Origin: Tomocerus qinae
Lineage: Eukaryota; Arthropoda; Collembola; Entomobryomorpha; Tomoceridae
Reading direction: 5' to 3'
Length of the DNA: 64,000 nt
Assembly (NCBI GenBank): GCA_020055645.1
Contig: CM034547.1
Span: forward strand, 22,778,513-22,842,512
Shown here: in pieces, positions 8,621-21,140 of the stretch
How the letters are laid out: the number at the start of each line of letters is the position of its first letter
Numbering within the stretch: position 1 is the first letter of the stretch
Position numbers and translations under genes: made by a program
Notes under the pieces: generated by a model
What the model saw: only the letters and a program-made list of their open reading frames with translations
Databases searched by the model: none
What the model was told of the DNA's origin: nothing

Positions 8621-11589
8621 AATCGAAGACAATAGGGATTGATTTTTGTACCATTGAAAGGCATTACGGTTTTGACTCTACTTTACAACCTGCGTTGCCA
8701 ACTCTCTGAATGTATGTTATTAAAACTATTATGAAGGCTAGTGGCTAAGATCTAAAAAGAATTCAGGATGAATAGATGATACATTACATACATATATGCA
8801 TACAACCATCTCATCCCAATTGTTTCCTATACCAATAACAAGCGCTTGGACCCGTATAATTGCTTGCTAATATGGCTAGTCGGTTTTTTGTTAAAATATG
8901 TAGTTCTTTCGTACTTTACCACTCTTCTTTGAACGGAAATAGATGCGAATAAGTTAATATAAAATAGCTTATCGTGTCCTTTTTCCATTTATACATGTTT
9001 ACTTAAAACTTCAATAACTGATAAAATTTGATAAAATATAAAATGATCTTTTTGAATTTTTGTTTTTAACTTATAAAATCGTGTTATTAACATTGTGCGA
9101 AACTCGAGAACAAAGAAGCATAGTGGTCTTGTACTAACGTCTTAAAATTTTCATAGTTTACACAATCTTTCATTCTATCATTTACAGTACGGGTTAGACC
9201 ACCCACATCTCTGTACTCTGATTTAGTCGCCACACTTATTTCTTATTGCATTTAAAAGTAGTTCATACTCATAACTCATAACACACAATAACAGCTATAG
9301 TAATATGGTAATATTATAGCAAGCAACAAGTATTGGCTTTGGCTGTGCATTTCATTGCACTATAACGTTATTTACATGCATCATATTTGTAATATTACTG
9401 TGTATCTGTATTGTGGCATGGATTTACTTTTCCTAGATAGATTTCGTGCTATGTAGCTTGTAGTAGTAGCAGTGAACGTAAAACGTAACGCAATACATTG
9501 TAATATAATTTGGCATACATAAATGAATAATGTTTACGGAACGAGTCGTTCATTATTGTCTTTTTCTGGTTTCATTCTACGTCTGTAGAGGAACAATGAA
9601 CTCATTTCTTATAAGCAGCAATCAGCCAACCAAGTGCAAGGAGGTTGCACCGCCTGAGGAAGTTTCATTAGATGAACATACTTTTATGAATGCAAACTTG
9701 CACTGCCCATTGATAGTTGCACTTTTACATTATTTTCAACTTCTATAATATATTGTGCTCTTTGGTGTAACGCAGTTTGAATTTTACTGCTAGCTAAAAA
9801 CGAATGTAAAGTAATGCAAATTGTAATTGCTAGGATAATATTTAATATTGGGAGTTTATGGCATTTGATTTAAAATGAAATAAAAAATTCTTGAGCCGTA
9901 AGAAAGTATGTATGTGTTACCCAGCGAATGATAGATATTCAACCTCATGTAAGTACTTGCTTACGTAGAATGTAGAATTGCGTAAATATTAAGCTTATTA
10001 TATTTGCTTGCGCTTAGCTTACCACTATACACTCTTACATTTTATTCAGATTACAGCTGATAATATTCAATATTGTGTATAGTATTTTTCGTATGTATGT
10101 AATACTCTTTTCACAATTTCGTCCATTTGCTTATTATCCATGTCCACCTTATTAATATAAATGACTTATATTCGTTGAATTGGCCTAATATTAACTTTTG
10201 AACCATTCTCATATAAACACTTAGTTATTAAGTATTTAGTTATGCAAACTTAATTTATTAGTTTAGTAACATTTAGTTGAGATGAGACTTAGACATGTAT
10301 ACTTCACATTGCTTTTGTGTTTATAAAATCAGTATTTTTATTTATATTATAGACTTGAAATGAGGCACATTTGCAAAAATAATATTCCAAAAAGTTCGCT
10401 TGCTATCAGTAATCGTGGAGATGCTAGATGCTATGTATGCCATATATGCCATTAAATCTACTGTAATTGCATGTACAGTATGGATGACATCACATCATTT
10501 AATGAGTCAGGTAGTCTGTAAGATTGATTTACAATATAAAACACTTATATAATGATGTAATTTATATTCGTACGTGTGTTTGGCTCTTTCTGAGATGTTC
10601 TCAATACCCATTTTGTCAAAATAATTGCTAGGAGCAAAGCCAGTGTTGTAGGGATGTATTGGTGACTTTGTAATACTTTTATAGAGAAGCATTTAAGGAT
10701 AGAGGTGATGGTGATTCTTAAGCTCTGCACAGCCACCTTCATTCCCTAACGTAGGTATCTGAATGCTAGCTTAACAAGAAGCACACTTTGCTTGTGTGAA
10801 GAAAAGTAGGTCAGGATGTATCATTTGATCTCTTTTCTTTTTCATAATGCTTAGATAGAGCGTACAATTTTACATAGTAAATAGTTAGAATGTATGTTCT
10901 TTGCGATTGTGTGCTTGGTTTGTGATTGTGTGCAGTAGTGTACACAAAAATATGCATCGCCTTTTATTTTCTCGTCATTTGTATACGACTGTTTACTATC
11001 AAAGTACCTGTTGTGTTCCTGTGTAGACATACAAAGAATCGCAAAGAAGTGTTGTTTGGCTACTTACCAACTTACTATTTCGCACGCTTTATGTTCAACT
11101 TCAAATGTGTCTCACACGTATACCTAATAACTTCACTTTGATTGAATCGAAGTGGAACTAACTTTCTTGCTTAGTTTCTCATTTTCTTGTTAAATGCATA
11201 TTGTCAGTGTTAGTATGGTGTTAATACTGGCATTATGCTACAGTTTCAGTTTCTAAATTAAACCCAGTAAAATCTTAATCATACTTTTATAGGTACTGAA
11301 AATACTGAGAAATAAGGATTGTTTCTAATTAAAATGTTTATTTGTAACCTATTACAGGTTTCGTGGTGTCATGTCTTGGTTTAGATTTTTGGATTGAACA
11401 AATGTGTGTCAGTGTTTATCTAGTAAATATAATCTGGAAACTTATCAACCAAAAAACTCAAGATTCAAGCAAATAACATGTGCTACTGTATAAGTACTCA
11501 TTACCATCCTTAAGCAAGGTTGAACAGTCTCAAGTTGTTTTTGCGAAATAAAGTGTATGTAGTGTTTGTCAGTATCACGTATTTTGTGC
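8621..11589. other. Intergenic / 5' region of the KLHL gene
   Basis: AT-rich, with no exon I can support. A polypyrimidine-AG at about 11350-11358 (CCTATTACAG) could be an acceptor for a 5'-UTR exon of the KLHL gene downstream. A 60-codon frame at about 9596-9748 has no recognisable homology. No repeat of note apart from those listed separately. Confidence 0.4.
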
Positions 11590-14234
11590 ATGGATAAAAT
11601 GGCTTTTGGAGATATGGAGGAGCTATCTACAGTTTCGACTAATCATACCATTCAGTTTGAATCCCCATCTCACACAGCAACTCTTCTGTGTGGCCTTAAT
11701 GCGTTGAGAAATAAAAGTCTTCTAGTCGATGTGACATTAACTGCAGGAGGTCAAGCATTCGAAGTAATCAACACTACACTGTTCTTATTATAATTATATC
11801 CGTTCAATGTTATTAATAATTATGTGCAATTTTTGTAGTTTGTTCCCTTTAAGACGATTATATTACCTTTTGTTCCTAGAAGACAAGAGTTATTAATTCG
11901 GACATTCAAATTGTTATAATATAATTTCTTGGTTTACAGGCTCATAGAGTTGTACTGGCATCTTGTTCGGATTATTTTCGTGCCATGTTCACCACTGAAG
12001 TGAGAGAGAGTCGTCAGAAGGAAATTACTTTGGAAGGTGTTTCAGCAAAAGGGATGAGATTCCTTTTGGACTATGCATATACATCGCGATTAGCATTAAA
12101 CCTATCTAATATTCAAGATGTCTTGTCAGCTGCCAGCCATGTACAAGTTGTTACTGTTGTAGAAGCATGTTCGAGCTATTTACAGGTTAAATTTTTTTAT
12201 TGCTGCTTTTGTATAATTTAAAAAAATATTAACAGTTTTATAAGAATGAATGAATATTTTGCAGGCTCAGCTAGATTTAGAAAACTGTGTAGATATTGTT
12301 ACACTAGCCGAGACATACTCATTACACTCCCTGAAGAAACGTGTTTATCGGTTTATTTGTGGACATCTGATGGAATTTTCACAAACAACGGACTTTCAAA
12401 GATTATCTGCTGCGCAACTGGAGTATCTTCTAAATTGTGATTATCCTGTAGACTGCCCTGAATCCGATGTACTTCACATCGTATTGCAATGGGTGGAATA
12501 TAATACGGACAGAATACCCTACGCTGCAGGCTTACTAAACAAAATACAATTTCAGGTATGTCTAAATTAACTTTTGCATATAACATTATCATTATATTTA
12601 ACACCCACTTTTATTGGCATCAGTTTTATATACTTTATGGTGTACTGTCAAAATTACAGTTTTACCTTATCATAATTTCAGGAAATACCACCAAAAATTC
12701 TGACTCAATTGTGGGACTTTTCCATTCTACAATGTGTCAGTGCTCAGTCTCATTCACTTTACAAACTAATTGTCTCTCAAATGCTTGTCGACCAGTCGCA
12801 TTTTTTGCAAATGAAAAAACAAACATCTAGTCTAGTCAACTCTAGAGGAATGGAATTGGCCATCATCAAAGTAGGTGGATTTGGCATTGCTGGTGTAACT
12901 AACGAAGTCACTTACTTTCTGCCAAGTGTTGGTCGATGGAAACGTTTGACTACCATTCCACACGTTGAACAATGCAATTTTGGAATGGCCGTTTTGAACA
13001 ACCAACTATATGTTGTAGGAGGATGTTTTAATCAATGTCTTCAGGTAATTTGCTGCAACTATCTTATTGGTTTCTTCTAGCTGTAATATTTTTCATCATA
13101 GTATTGTGAAAATTAAGTTTGTATAGAACAGTGTGATAATAAAATATATTTATGTTTAACATCCTGTAGGAGAACATCCATCCTTTTGGATTTTGTTATA
13201 GCCCCCGATTTACAAAGTGGACTACAATGGCACCAATGCTTTTAGAACGTTGCCGATTTACTTTAAATGTTGTTGAAGATAAATTGTATGCTGTTGGGGG
13301 AGCTAGCGAAAATGTTGAAGAAGTTGTGACTGACGAAGCATGTGCCTGTGAATGTTACGATCCTGTAACAGGTAAAGACAATCACAACTATGGCCCAAAA
13401 TATTTATTTTTTGTTTTTGAATCTTTCTTTGATTAAAAGGTTTTAAATGTCAATTTCTTTTACTCAGATACTTGGACTCCTATTTCACCTTTAGCGGCTT
13501 CACGAACGCAACACGCTGGAGCTCCGTGGAATCATTTATTATTCATTTCTGGTAACATAAGTTATGGTTCTACAATTAGGTATTAATTTGTTACTTCCTT
13601 GAGGTTTAATATTATTTCTGGTCTATTGTAGGTGGTTTGGAGCAAGATCTAGTCAGCAATACCTTACTATGCTATAATACGAGACTTAAAGAGTGGGAAG
13701 TGAAAACCCCTATGCTGACTCCAAGAGCGGATCATTCGATGGTGGTTTACAAAGATAAATTATTCGTTTGCGGAGGTTGGTGCGAGGATGAAGCAACTGG
13801 TAATCGGTTCCTAGTAACTACAATAGATGAATATGATATTGTAAAAGAGCGATGGACCGTCATTAGCGAGGTGCCAACACCTAGATATCATGCAGGGATC
13901 ACTGTAGTGCAAGATCAACTTTATATCATTGGCGGATTTCATAGCGATGCAACATTTGATCGTACAACAGGTATAAAAATTTTAAATTACATTTTTGTAG
14001 TGTTTGAAATATCTTGATGTAACTGTAACATTTTATATCGTGTTGTTTTTATCTTTGTACTTATGTTGTTAATGTTGTGTTTCAGGTGTGATAGAGTGTT
14101 ACAATCTCGAAACAATGGAATGGTCAGCTGTTGAAAGATATCCTCAAGACATTTGGGAACATGTTTGTGCAACTTTATATATACCAAGGTCGAGAGAGGA
14201 CATGGAAGTTATATCGGATTTACCTCGAAATTGA
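11590..14234 (+). CDS. BTB-BACK-Kelch protein of the KLHL26/KLHL9-13 group, 615 aa, eight exons
   Basis: Exons 11590-11763, 11940-12185, 12265-12555, 12682-13044, 13170-13371, 13468-13551, 13632-13970, 14086-14234; 1848 nt. An in-frame TAG at 11560-11562 precedes the ATG. The product should be a substrate adaptor of a Cullin-3 RING ubiquitin ligase. The BTB domain spans about residues 30-140 (LLVDVTL, AHRVVLASCSDYFRAMFT). BACK follows at about 145-260 (LEYLLNCDYPVDCPESDV). Six kelch blades begin near residue 285, each ending in a double glycine (KVGGFG, YVVGG, YAVGG, FISGG, FVCGG, YIIGG) with a following aromatic/Trp strand. The closing phrase GVIECYNLETMEWSAVERYP parallels the end of KLHL26, and the length equals that of human KLHL26 as I remember it. 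KLHL9/13 are close relatives, so the exact orthologue is not settled. All splice sites are canonical. Confidence 0.92.
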
Positions 14235-16890
14235 AACTTACTAACAATATTAAGTCGAGATTAATGTTATTGTGGTCATTTGGTGTTACTCATAAATGTA
14301 AATGTTGAAAATTAAATGCTATATAATGTATACACCGTACCAAGGACGCATTTAGGGTGGGACTGCAAAGGAAACGTGAGCTAGTTTGTGCATCTCATCA
14401 TATGTCTGAAACGGCTTGATAAGCTCCACCTTTCCTCGTTATAATGCGATGTACCTATAACAAAGTTGGAATCTGGTCTTGAGGTTTTTTTCTGCATTTC
14501 ATATCATTTTATGAGTGATATCAGCATTTTTTCTGTATTATTAAGCAATTAATTAGCGCTTTGCTACAATGATTCCACGTAGTAATGCAAAAGGAAGTAA
14601 TATTTAATAATTCATACAAATATCCCTATTTTACTTTGATGAATCGTGACATTTTTCGGCAATGTATGTATTTAATTAATTATATATTTGATGAATTTAC
14701 GTATGTATGGATATATGTATTTACAAAGATTACAAGTTGAAATAATAAATCGAGTTATGAATTGTGAAGAAAAGGAAAAGCCTATTCTTTTGAGTTGAAA
14801 GCGAAGTGTTCTGCAATAACGTAGTGGTTATTATTACATACGTTACACAGTGATTTTAATGTTGACTGCTCTAGCTAATCCTAACTGGTACAATCTTAGA
14901 GTAAAACAATATAATAATAAAGTTCTGCTTTCGCAATTTAACTAAACATAGACTTGAGGCAACATTTGCCACTTACTTAGCTAACCATACAATAGAATTA
15001 CGTATAGCACATACATTTAGAAAATATATAACATTACACCATAAATCGATTCTGAGGAGCCATTATCAGTTACAATACCTACATTTATCTCCTTCAGTAT
15101 GTAGTAAGTATAATGGTTATTGGTAATTTTTAATGTGCAAGCCCATTCTACTCTTTCATTATGGTCTTGAACAGTAATTATTATTTAGATTGTTCAACCA
15201 TTTTTAGCATTGGGTTATTGTGTAATAAGCTCATGATTGTTTCATAATAATACATACAAAAATGTCAACGTAAATAGAAAGTGATGAGGAAAATTGAAGA
15301 TATAACGGAAGAAGAATTTAAGTAATAGTCGTGTGATATTGGTTATTTGTACGTTCGTTTAGGTTAGTTGAGAAGAAGTTCGTGCCAACATTCACAGATG
15401 TTATGAAGAGAGTAGTTGGTGTACCAAGTAAAGAAGGGTTGGTTGTTGCTGTGAAAGAACTGTTTGTTATGTAGTGTAAATGTAAAAGTGGTTCAACCAA
15501 GTATTTAAATATCCATTGCATGTCTATGTCTAGTGTCTATACCATTATTGTAGCGAGTAGTAATACATAGAAACTATATGCCTATATCAATAACACTACT
15601 TAATACAAAAAGTAACTTAGTTTTCCTTTGCTACAAATCCAACTTCTATGCAAGCACTTAATTAAAACAGATAGCTCTTATACGTATAGTTCAGTCGTTA
15701 TTGCTATAATAACATGATGGTTGTATGTGTATACTCTTTCGATTAGTGTTATAAAGAACTTGGTAGAAAAGGCTATAGAACTCTCATCTGTTGTCTCTTT
15801 CTGTAGTGTTTCACTTAGCATTGGAGTATGTTAATATCAGTCAGCAGGTCTTAGTGTAGCAGCCCTGTCCAGATTTACATCACAAAATATCATAAGGTGC
15901 ATTACAGCTACTTATTACACTACTACTACTGCTAAAGCATCTAGACAGAGTCGAGATTACGTATAGCTGTATGTGTATGTTGAAGCCAGAACATCTCACG
16001 AAGAAGGATCAGTATTACTTGTAGTAGTACAGTTAGTTACGTTAGTTTTACATGCATAAGAAAAGTTGGGAGAAGAGAACGGAGTAAAATCACAGTTGGT
16101 GACTTGTTTTGTATGAACAGTTCTTGTGTATGCCAGTCTTGTATGTTCTTGGGTTTTGTAAGTCGTTTAACGTTATGTTTAGAATGAGAATAGGAAATAG
16201 AATGCACGTCAAGAAATTCTTGAGCTAGAGAGCGAATTCAATTATCTTATAGGAGAGATAGTAGGACAGGACGCCCGGGATAAATATTAACAGGCTCTTC
16301 TGGTCGTTGTGCTCTTGTGGCTGGAGAGATCCCTTCTCTTATAAGGTTGGCTCTCAAATTACTTCATAATTTATTTTATATACCATAACTGATATTGTAA
16401 ACTAAAATTCAATCTCCCCTTTTGACAACACAACAACTACCAAATTAAAACAATTATTCTGGATTATTATAACTTAGGTTATCTTCTTAACTTTATACTC
16501 TACTCTAGACATGTATGTTAGTTACATACCGTGTTTATTTAAAAGAAAACTTGTGAGACAGACCCACACTAACACTCATGTGTGCCATTTTTAGAATCCC
16601 AGTCAGCCAAATCTAATCATATCCTATATTGTCTGTTAAAGTTCCTTGCTCTTAAATTGTCTATTATGTTGAATTCAACTTACATTTGTCTCTTTTAAAG
16701 AAACTTATTTTTCCCTTGAAATTAAATTCTTTCTACTTTCTGAACTATTTCACTTTTATATTATATCATTTTATACACAATTTAATTAGGTACAATATTT
16801 TTAACGTATTTAAACATACAATCATTAAAAATTCATCTAATTCCTCCTTTCTTCCTATTTTTAGTGTTTTTAAAAAGAACCGGAATAATT
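14235..16890. other. KLHL 3' UTR and 5' region of the CMTM gene
   Basis: AATAAA at 14744-14749 is a good candidate poly(A) signal about 510 bases after the KLHL stop. Near the right end a strong acceptor (CCTCCTTTCTTCCTATTTTTAG, ending 16864) lies 26 bases before the CMTM start codon, so that gene very likely has at least one upstream non-coding exon that I could not locate. No coding exon is seen. Confidence 0.5.
14744..14749 (+). terminator. Candidate polyadenylation signal of the KLHL gene
   Basis: AATAAA 510 bases downstream of the KLHL stop codon. Other A/T-rich variants are nearby, so use is not certain. Confidence 0.45.
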
Positions 16891-17689
16891 ATGGATCCTG
16901 AATCTGGATTCCCTACTACTTATACCACCACGACCACCTCAACTTCCGTTGTAACCACCATTCGATTTGACCCTACTTATGTCCGAAGTCTTCCTGGTAC
17001 CCTAAAATGTGCACAAATGGTAAGACTTTTTTATCTGATCGGATTAAAATCTATGTTACAGTTGTGTAAAAATTGTTAACGGAATTTTTTGATATGAATT
17101 CTCTTTAGGTCATAAACCTGATCGGCTTCATTTGTGTGTCGGTAGCTATTCGTTCCAATGCCAACAATTCAAATTGGTTCAGTTTCGTCGCGTTCGGAGG
17201 ACTTTGGATTACGTTAATACTACTAGTGTTCTTTTTGTTTCACATCATTGAAAAACTTTATTTTATCCCTTGGCTACTCGTGGTATGTAAAAAAATCTAT
17301 ATATGCACTACTTTATACTTAAGATATCGCTTATGATGACAAAATACCTATAGACCTTGACAAATCGATCCAATTAATTATTTGGTTATATAGGAGTTGG
17401 TATACTGTGGGATATGGACATTTTTCTACTTCACAGCAGCAACGGCTGTTGCCAGTATGGGTCATTACGAAGACGCCTTTGCTGCTGCTGCCGTAAGAAT
17501 TAATAATCTACTTGTCGTAGCATTTGTTACTTTTGTTTGTACTAATCCAATCATTTGATATCGTAGTTTTTTGGCTACCTGGCGATGGTGTTCTATGGCT
17601 TTGATGCCTACTTGAAATACATCTCATGGAAAGCTGGAGAAATTGCTCAAGGAGACCGTGTAGTTAAAACTGTAACCTCCCCCCAATAA
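16891..17689 (+). CDS. MARVEL-domain membrane protein of the CMTM family, 174 aa, four exons
   Basis: Exons 16891-17019, 17109-17282, 17394-17492, 17567-17689; all phase 0, 525 nt. The predicted product is a four-pass MARVEL protein of the chemokine-like factor/CMTM type, involved in membrane apposition, vesicle traffic or receptor handling in known relatives. Residues 1-30 are rich in Thr/Ser (a TTYTTTTTSTSVVTT stretch) and cytosolic. Helices follow at about 43-58, 68-90, 101-124 and 134-152 (VINLIGFICVSVA; FGGLWITLILLVFFLFHII; ELVYCGIWTFFYFTAATAVA; FFGYLAMVFYGFDAYL). The FDPTYVRSLPGTLK lead into helix 1 is typical of arthropod CMTM4/8-like proteins. The C-terminus is short and polar. An acceptor at 16864 shows that the ATG lies in the second or later exon of the transcript. 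Confidence 0.85.
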
Positions 17690-20600
17690 GCCACACTATT
17701 GTATAAAAGGGCAATACCTATGTTCCTCAAAGTATTGTCAGTTTTTAGTACCTATCAATATCATGCCAAAAGAAAGAATGTTAATTTGGGCATCGACAGC
17801 TCAGGTTAATGATAGTGAAGGACGTATTTATATATAGTCAACTAATACGTCCTGAAATCAAGACGTGAAAGGTATTGTTTGTTTATTAAGAAGTCCTCGT
17901 CCAAAGCTATTGCTAATAAGATACTTTTGAAGCTCTCAGATTATGTATTTATATGGTAAGAAAAGTGCATTACAGAATATTTATGGAAAAGTCGGTCTGT
18001 TCATGTTACCCGTCCGCAATCTCATCTCAACGAAACCATTAAGTCCATGCAGCGATTTTTACATTATTTTAGCTTCCTAACTTGATTTAAGTACAGACTA
18101 AATAGCATACCATAATTTACACTAAGTGTTTTACAATCACTAGTTTTGAAACGACAGTTCACTTCATTTTATTTGGCACACAGAAGGAACGTTTCGCATG
18201 TACTCACACTATTACCATTAATTTAGTAGACTTTATTTAGTTAGATTTGGAAAGTTGATTTATATTTAGTTGTTTTGTTATTTCTAAGTCCATGCTTAAT
18301 CTGTATCTGCATGAGTTTATTAGCCAAGTAGTAATTTTTTAGTCAACATCTTCCTTGTGGCTGTCAATAGAAATTATCATTGAAATTGTTTATTGTATTG
18401 CGGTTACAACCTATTGTTACACAGTCTTACAAATACTCCATAAAGTTTGCAATCAAATGCTACTTATTGCACAAAATGATACTTCCTATCATACTACTGA
18501 ATTTTTGAAGGTATGATGTGTATATTTGATATGGTACGTACAAAATGGAAATTCGACGATCTCTTCAGTATACAGAATTGAATATGCTGAAGCTATTAGA
18601 TATTTATGCTATTTTTCAAATGCAGCAATATATGCTTGTATCTAAAATACAAGTGGAAAATGGAAATTATTGACTTGGAACAAAAGAATTTGCGAATTGA
18701 GAATTGTATATGAAAAATGTTCTTAACTGCCTAATTAATTACTAATACACAATTTAAAAAACCGTATATATATCTCTTGTAACAATTTAAATGTAGCATT
18801 TGCACATAAACTACTGTTACAGTATAGAAAGCACATAATATTATATGTGAACTAAAACGATACGTGTTATCCAAAAAGTATTATTAACATGAGTGCTCTT
18901 CCTATTCTCACAAGTAGAGTATAATATTATATAACTATTGTTTTAACTATGAAGCTCTGTCCACAATACTTGTAGCGACCATTGTCAAGCATATCTAACA
19001 TATTGTACTGAGGTAACAACAGTGCAGCCTTAAAACATTATTTATGTAAGTAGTTAACAAAGTAGTTACAATTTGCAATGAGCAGTATAGGATGCTGAAT
19101 ATTGTTAATAATAATACTGCTTTTAAGAAGACAAAATTCATTGTAAGTCCCTCCCTCCCTATATGCACATATTGTATCTATAACTATTGTATTCAAATTA
19201 TATTACTGATCAGCATCTGACAGCTTTGTAATTATAATGATGTTTCGTATGCATGCTTAGCGCTATGATGTTCAATATTTGTGTCATTTTTGTGTATTCG
19301 GAAACAGAACTCAATATTGCCTAGTATTTAATTAAGTCTGTATTCTATCTTTATAAAGCTAACCGTATGTTGTAACAAATTGGGCCTTCTATGACAAAGA
19401 TTACAATTTTTATTCTTGGGATGTGTATAGCCAACAAGCAGCAGTCAACATAATCAGATGTTTAAGATTTCACTGTCCAGAAATAATTTTCCATGTTGTG
19501 TGTTGCATATGTTAGTTTACCTAGAGGGATTTTCCTTTTATGTTACCAATCCCAATTGAAAAAGGCGATATCTCCCTATGGTATGGTTTAAAGTTACTTT
19601 AACCATTATTGCACAATGAAATTGCTTTAGATTCCCGAAAGGAAGATAAAATATATTGTACTGAGAAAAGCAACAATTTTAAGATCATTTTACATTTGTG
19701 AAAGGAAAATATGTTTTCAAACTGTAATAGGCCCAAGAAAAATATCAAATCAAGATAATCTGATTTTAAGACTATGCTGCTTGCTGTTGCACTATTAATA
19801 TTATTGTTATTGGATAAGTACTCAATTCTAAAGTTCATTTTAAGCCAAATTTCGTACAAAAATACACGATAATATGAAAGATGTTATTAAATAATTTGTA
19901 AGCAATTTCCTGAACTTGGGATCACTTGATAAATGTTAATTTGATGAAATGTAATTTTGAATCTCATCCGATTATCCTGAACCGGTATAGTACATTACGT
20001 ACTTACATACATAAATACTTATGAATCCATTACTTAAAAAACATAAATTATTGCATTTGTTGCCACACTTGTTGCAAATAAAAATTTTAAAATATACTAA
20101 CAGTACTTGTAAAGCGTAAAGTCTATCATATACCATAACCTATTATGCTGCACTAAAGAATTTCAATAGCTACATGCAGATTGTGGAGTGTTTGTGTATT
20201 GCATAGTCTCCATTCATTATTCATCGTCCCGAAGGAGCAATAATTATTGTCGGCTTGAAGAGATTCTGTATGTACCTGACCTAATGTTACAGGTTATTCT
20301 TAACTGACTACATAACATAGAAGCATACATGTTAAAATATTTTTATGTCTCCTTTATAGTTTCAGAGAAATGTTATGGAAAGAGCAATTGCTGGATATTG
20401 TTTGGAGTTTGAAATACCTAATTTGACTCTTCCTAAGTTCCTATTATAACATGGGAAGAAATAATTTTCTTTTTTATCGGTTTCAATGAACAAAGCCTGG
20501 GAAATTGATAGCTTTCATTAGTTAATCATTAATAGTTGGACACTCAATTCTCTGATAATGTTTTAAAGATTTGTGAAATGATTTGTCCACTCAAAGGAAA

Positions 20601-21099
20601 TTGGAGACTTCTTATTCGAGTGTAGAAAGTAGGTTTGGAATAAACTATCTGATTTACAGCATACTTCGAATATTAAAAATTTCAAGGTAAATTACACATG
20701 GGGTTTTGCTATAAATATCATTTGATACCATTTGTATTCAAAAAACACTAAATTATGATGGTTTTGTGCGTAACGTGCCTAGTACAAAGCAGAATAAATT
20801 AATTTAAAGGGTTACTGTATTGTATTTCCAATTGCAATGAAAATAGTAAAGTTGTCTAGTACTACATTCAGCGTAGCAGCGCATAGAATGTTCATAAGTA
20901 TCGTAAAATCTCATAGTGCACATTATCTATAATTTATATTGAACATGTAAAGTAACGTGGCTCTAAACAAAGGTACATTTCAGTAGGGCATCAAGGATAG
21001 TTTAGTTTTATTGGTATCACAAGTTTAGCGATGGCATGTATGGAATTAAATAGGGAACCCTATAGCATTGCATTTGGTTGAGTTCGGCGAATGAATGGT

Positions 21100-21140
21100 G
21101 TGTGTGTGTTTTACCTGTCTATACTTAACAACACACACAC
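21100..21140. repeat. GT/AC hairpin
   Basis: GTGTGTGTGTT at 21100-21110 and AACACACACAC at 21130-21140 are exact reverse complements with a 19-base loop. This is a simple-sequence pair in opposite orientation and could form a stem in a long transcript. Likely chance expansion of a dinucleotide on both strands. Confidence 0.7.

Noticed and set aside
9530-9748. 72-codon frame (SSNQPTKCKEVAPPEEVSLD)
   Set aside because: No homology recognised, no splice or regulatory context; too short to support as a gene.
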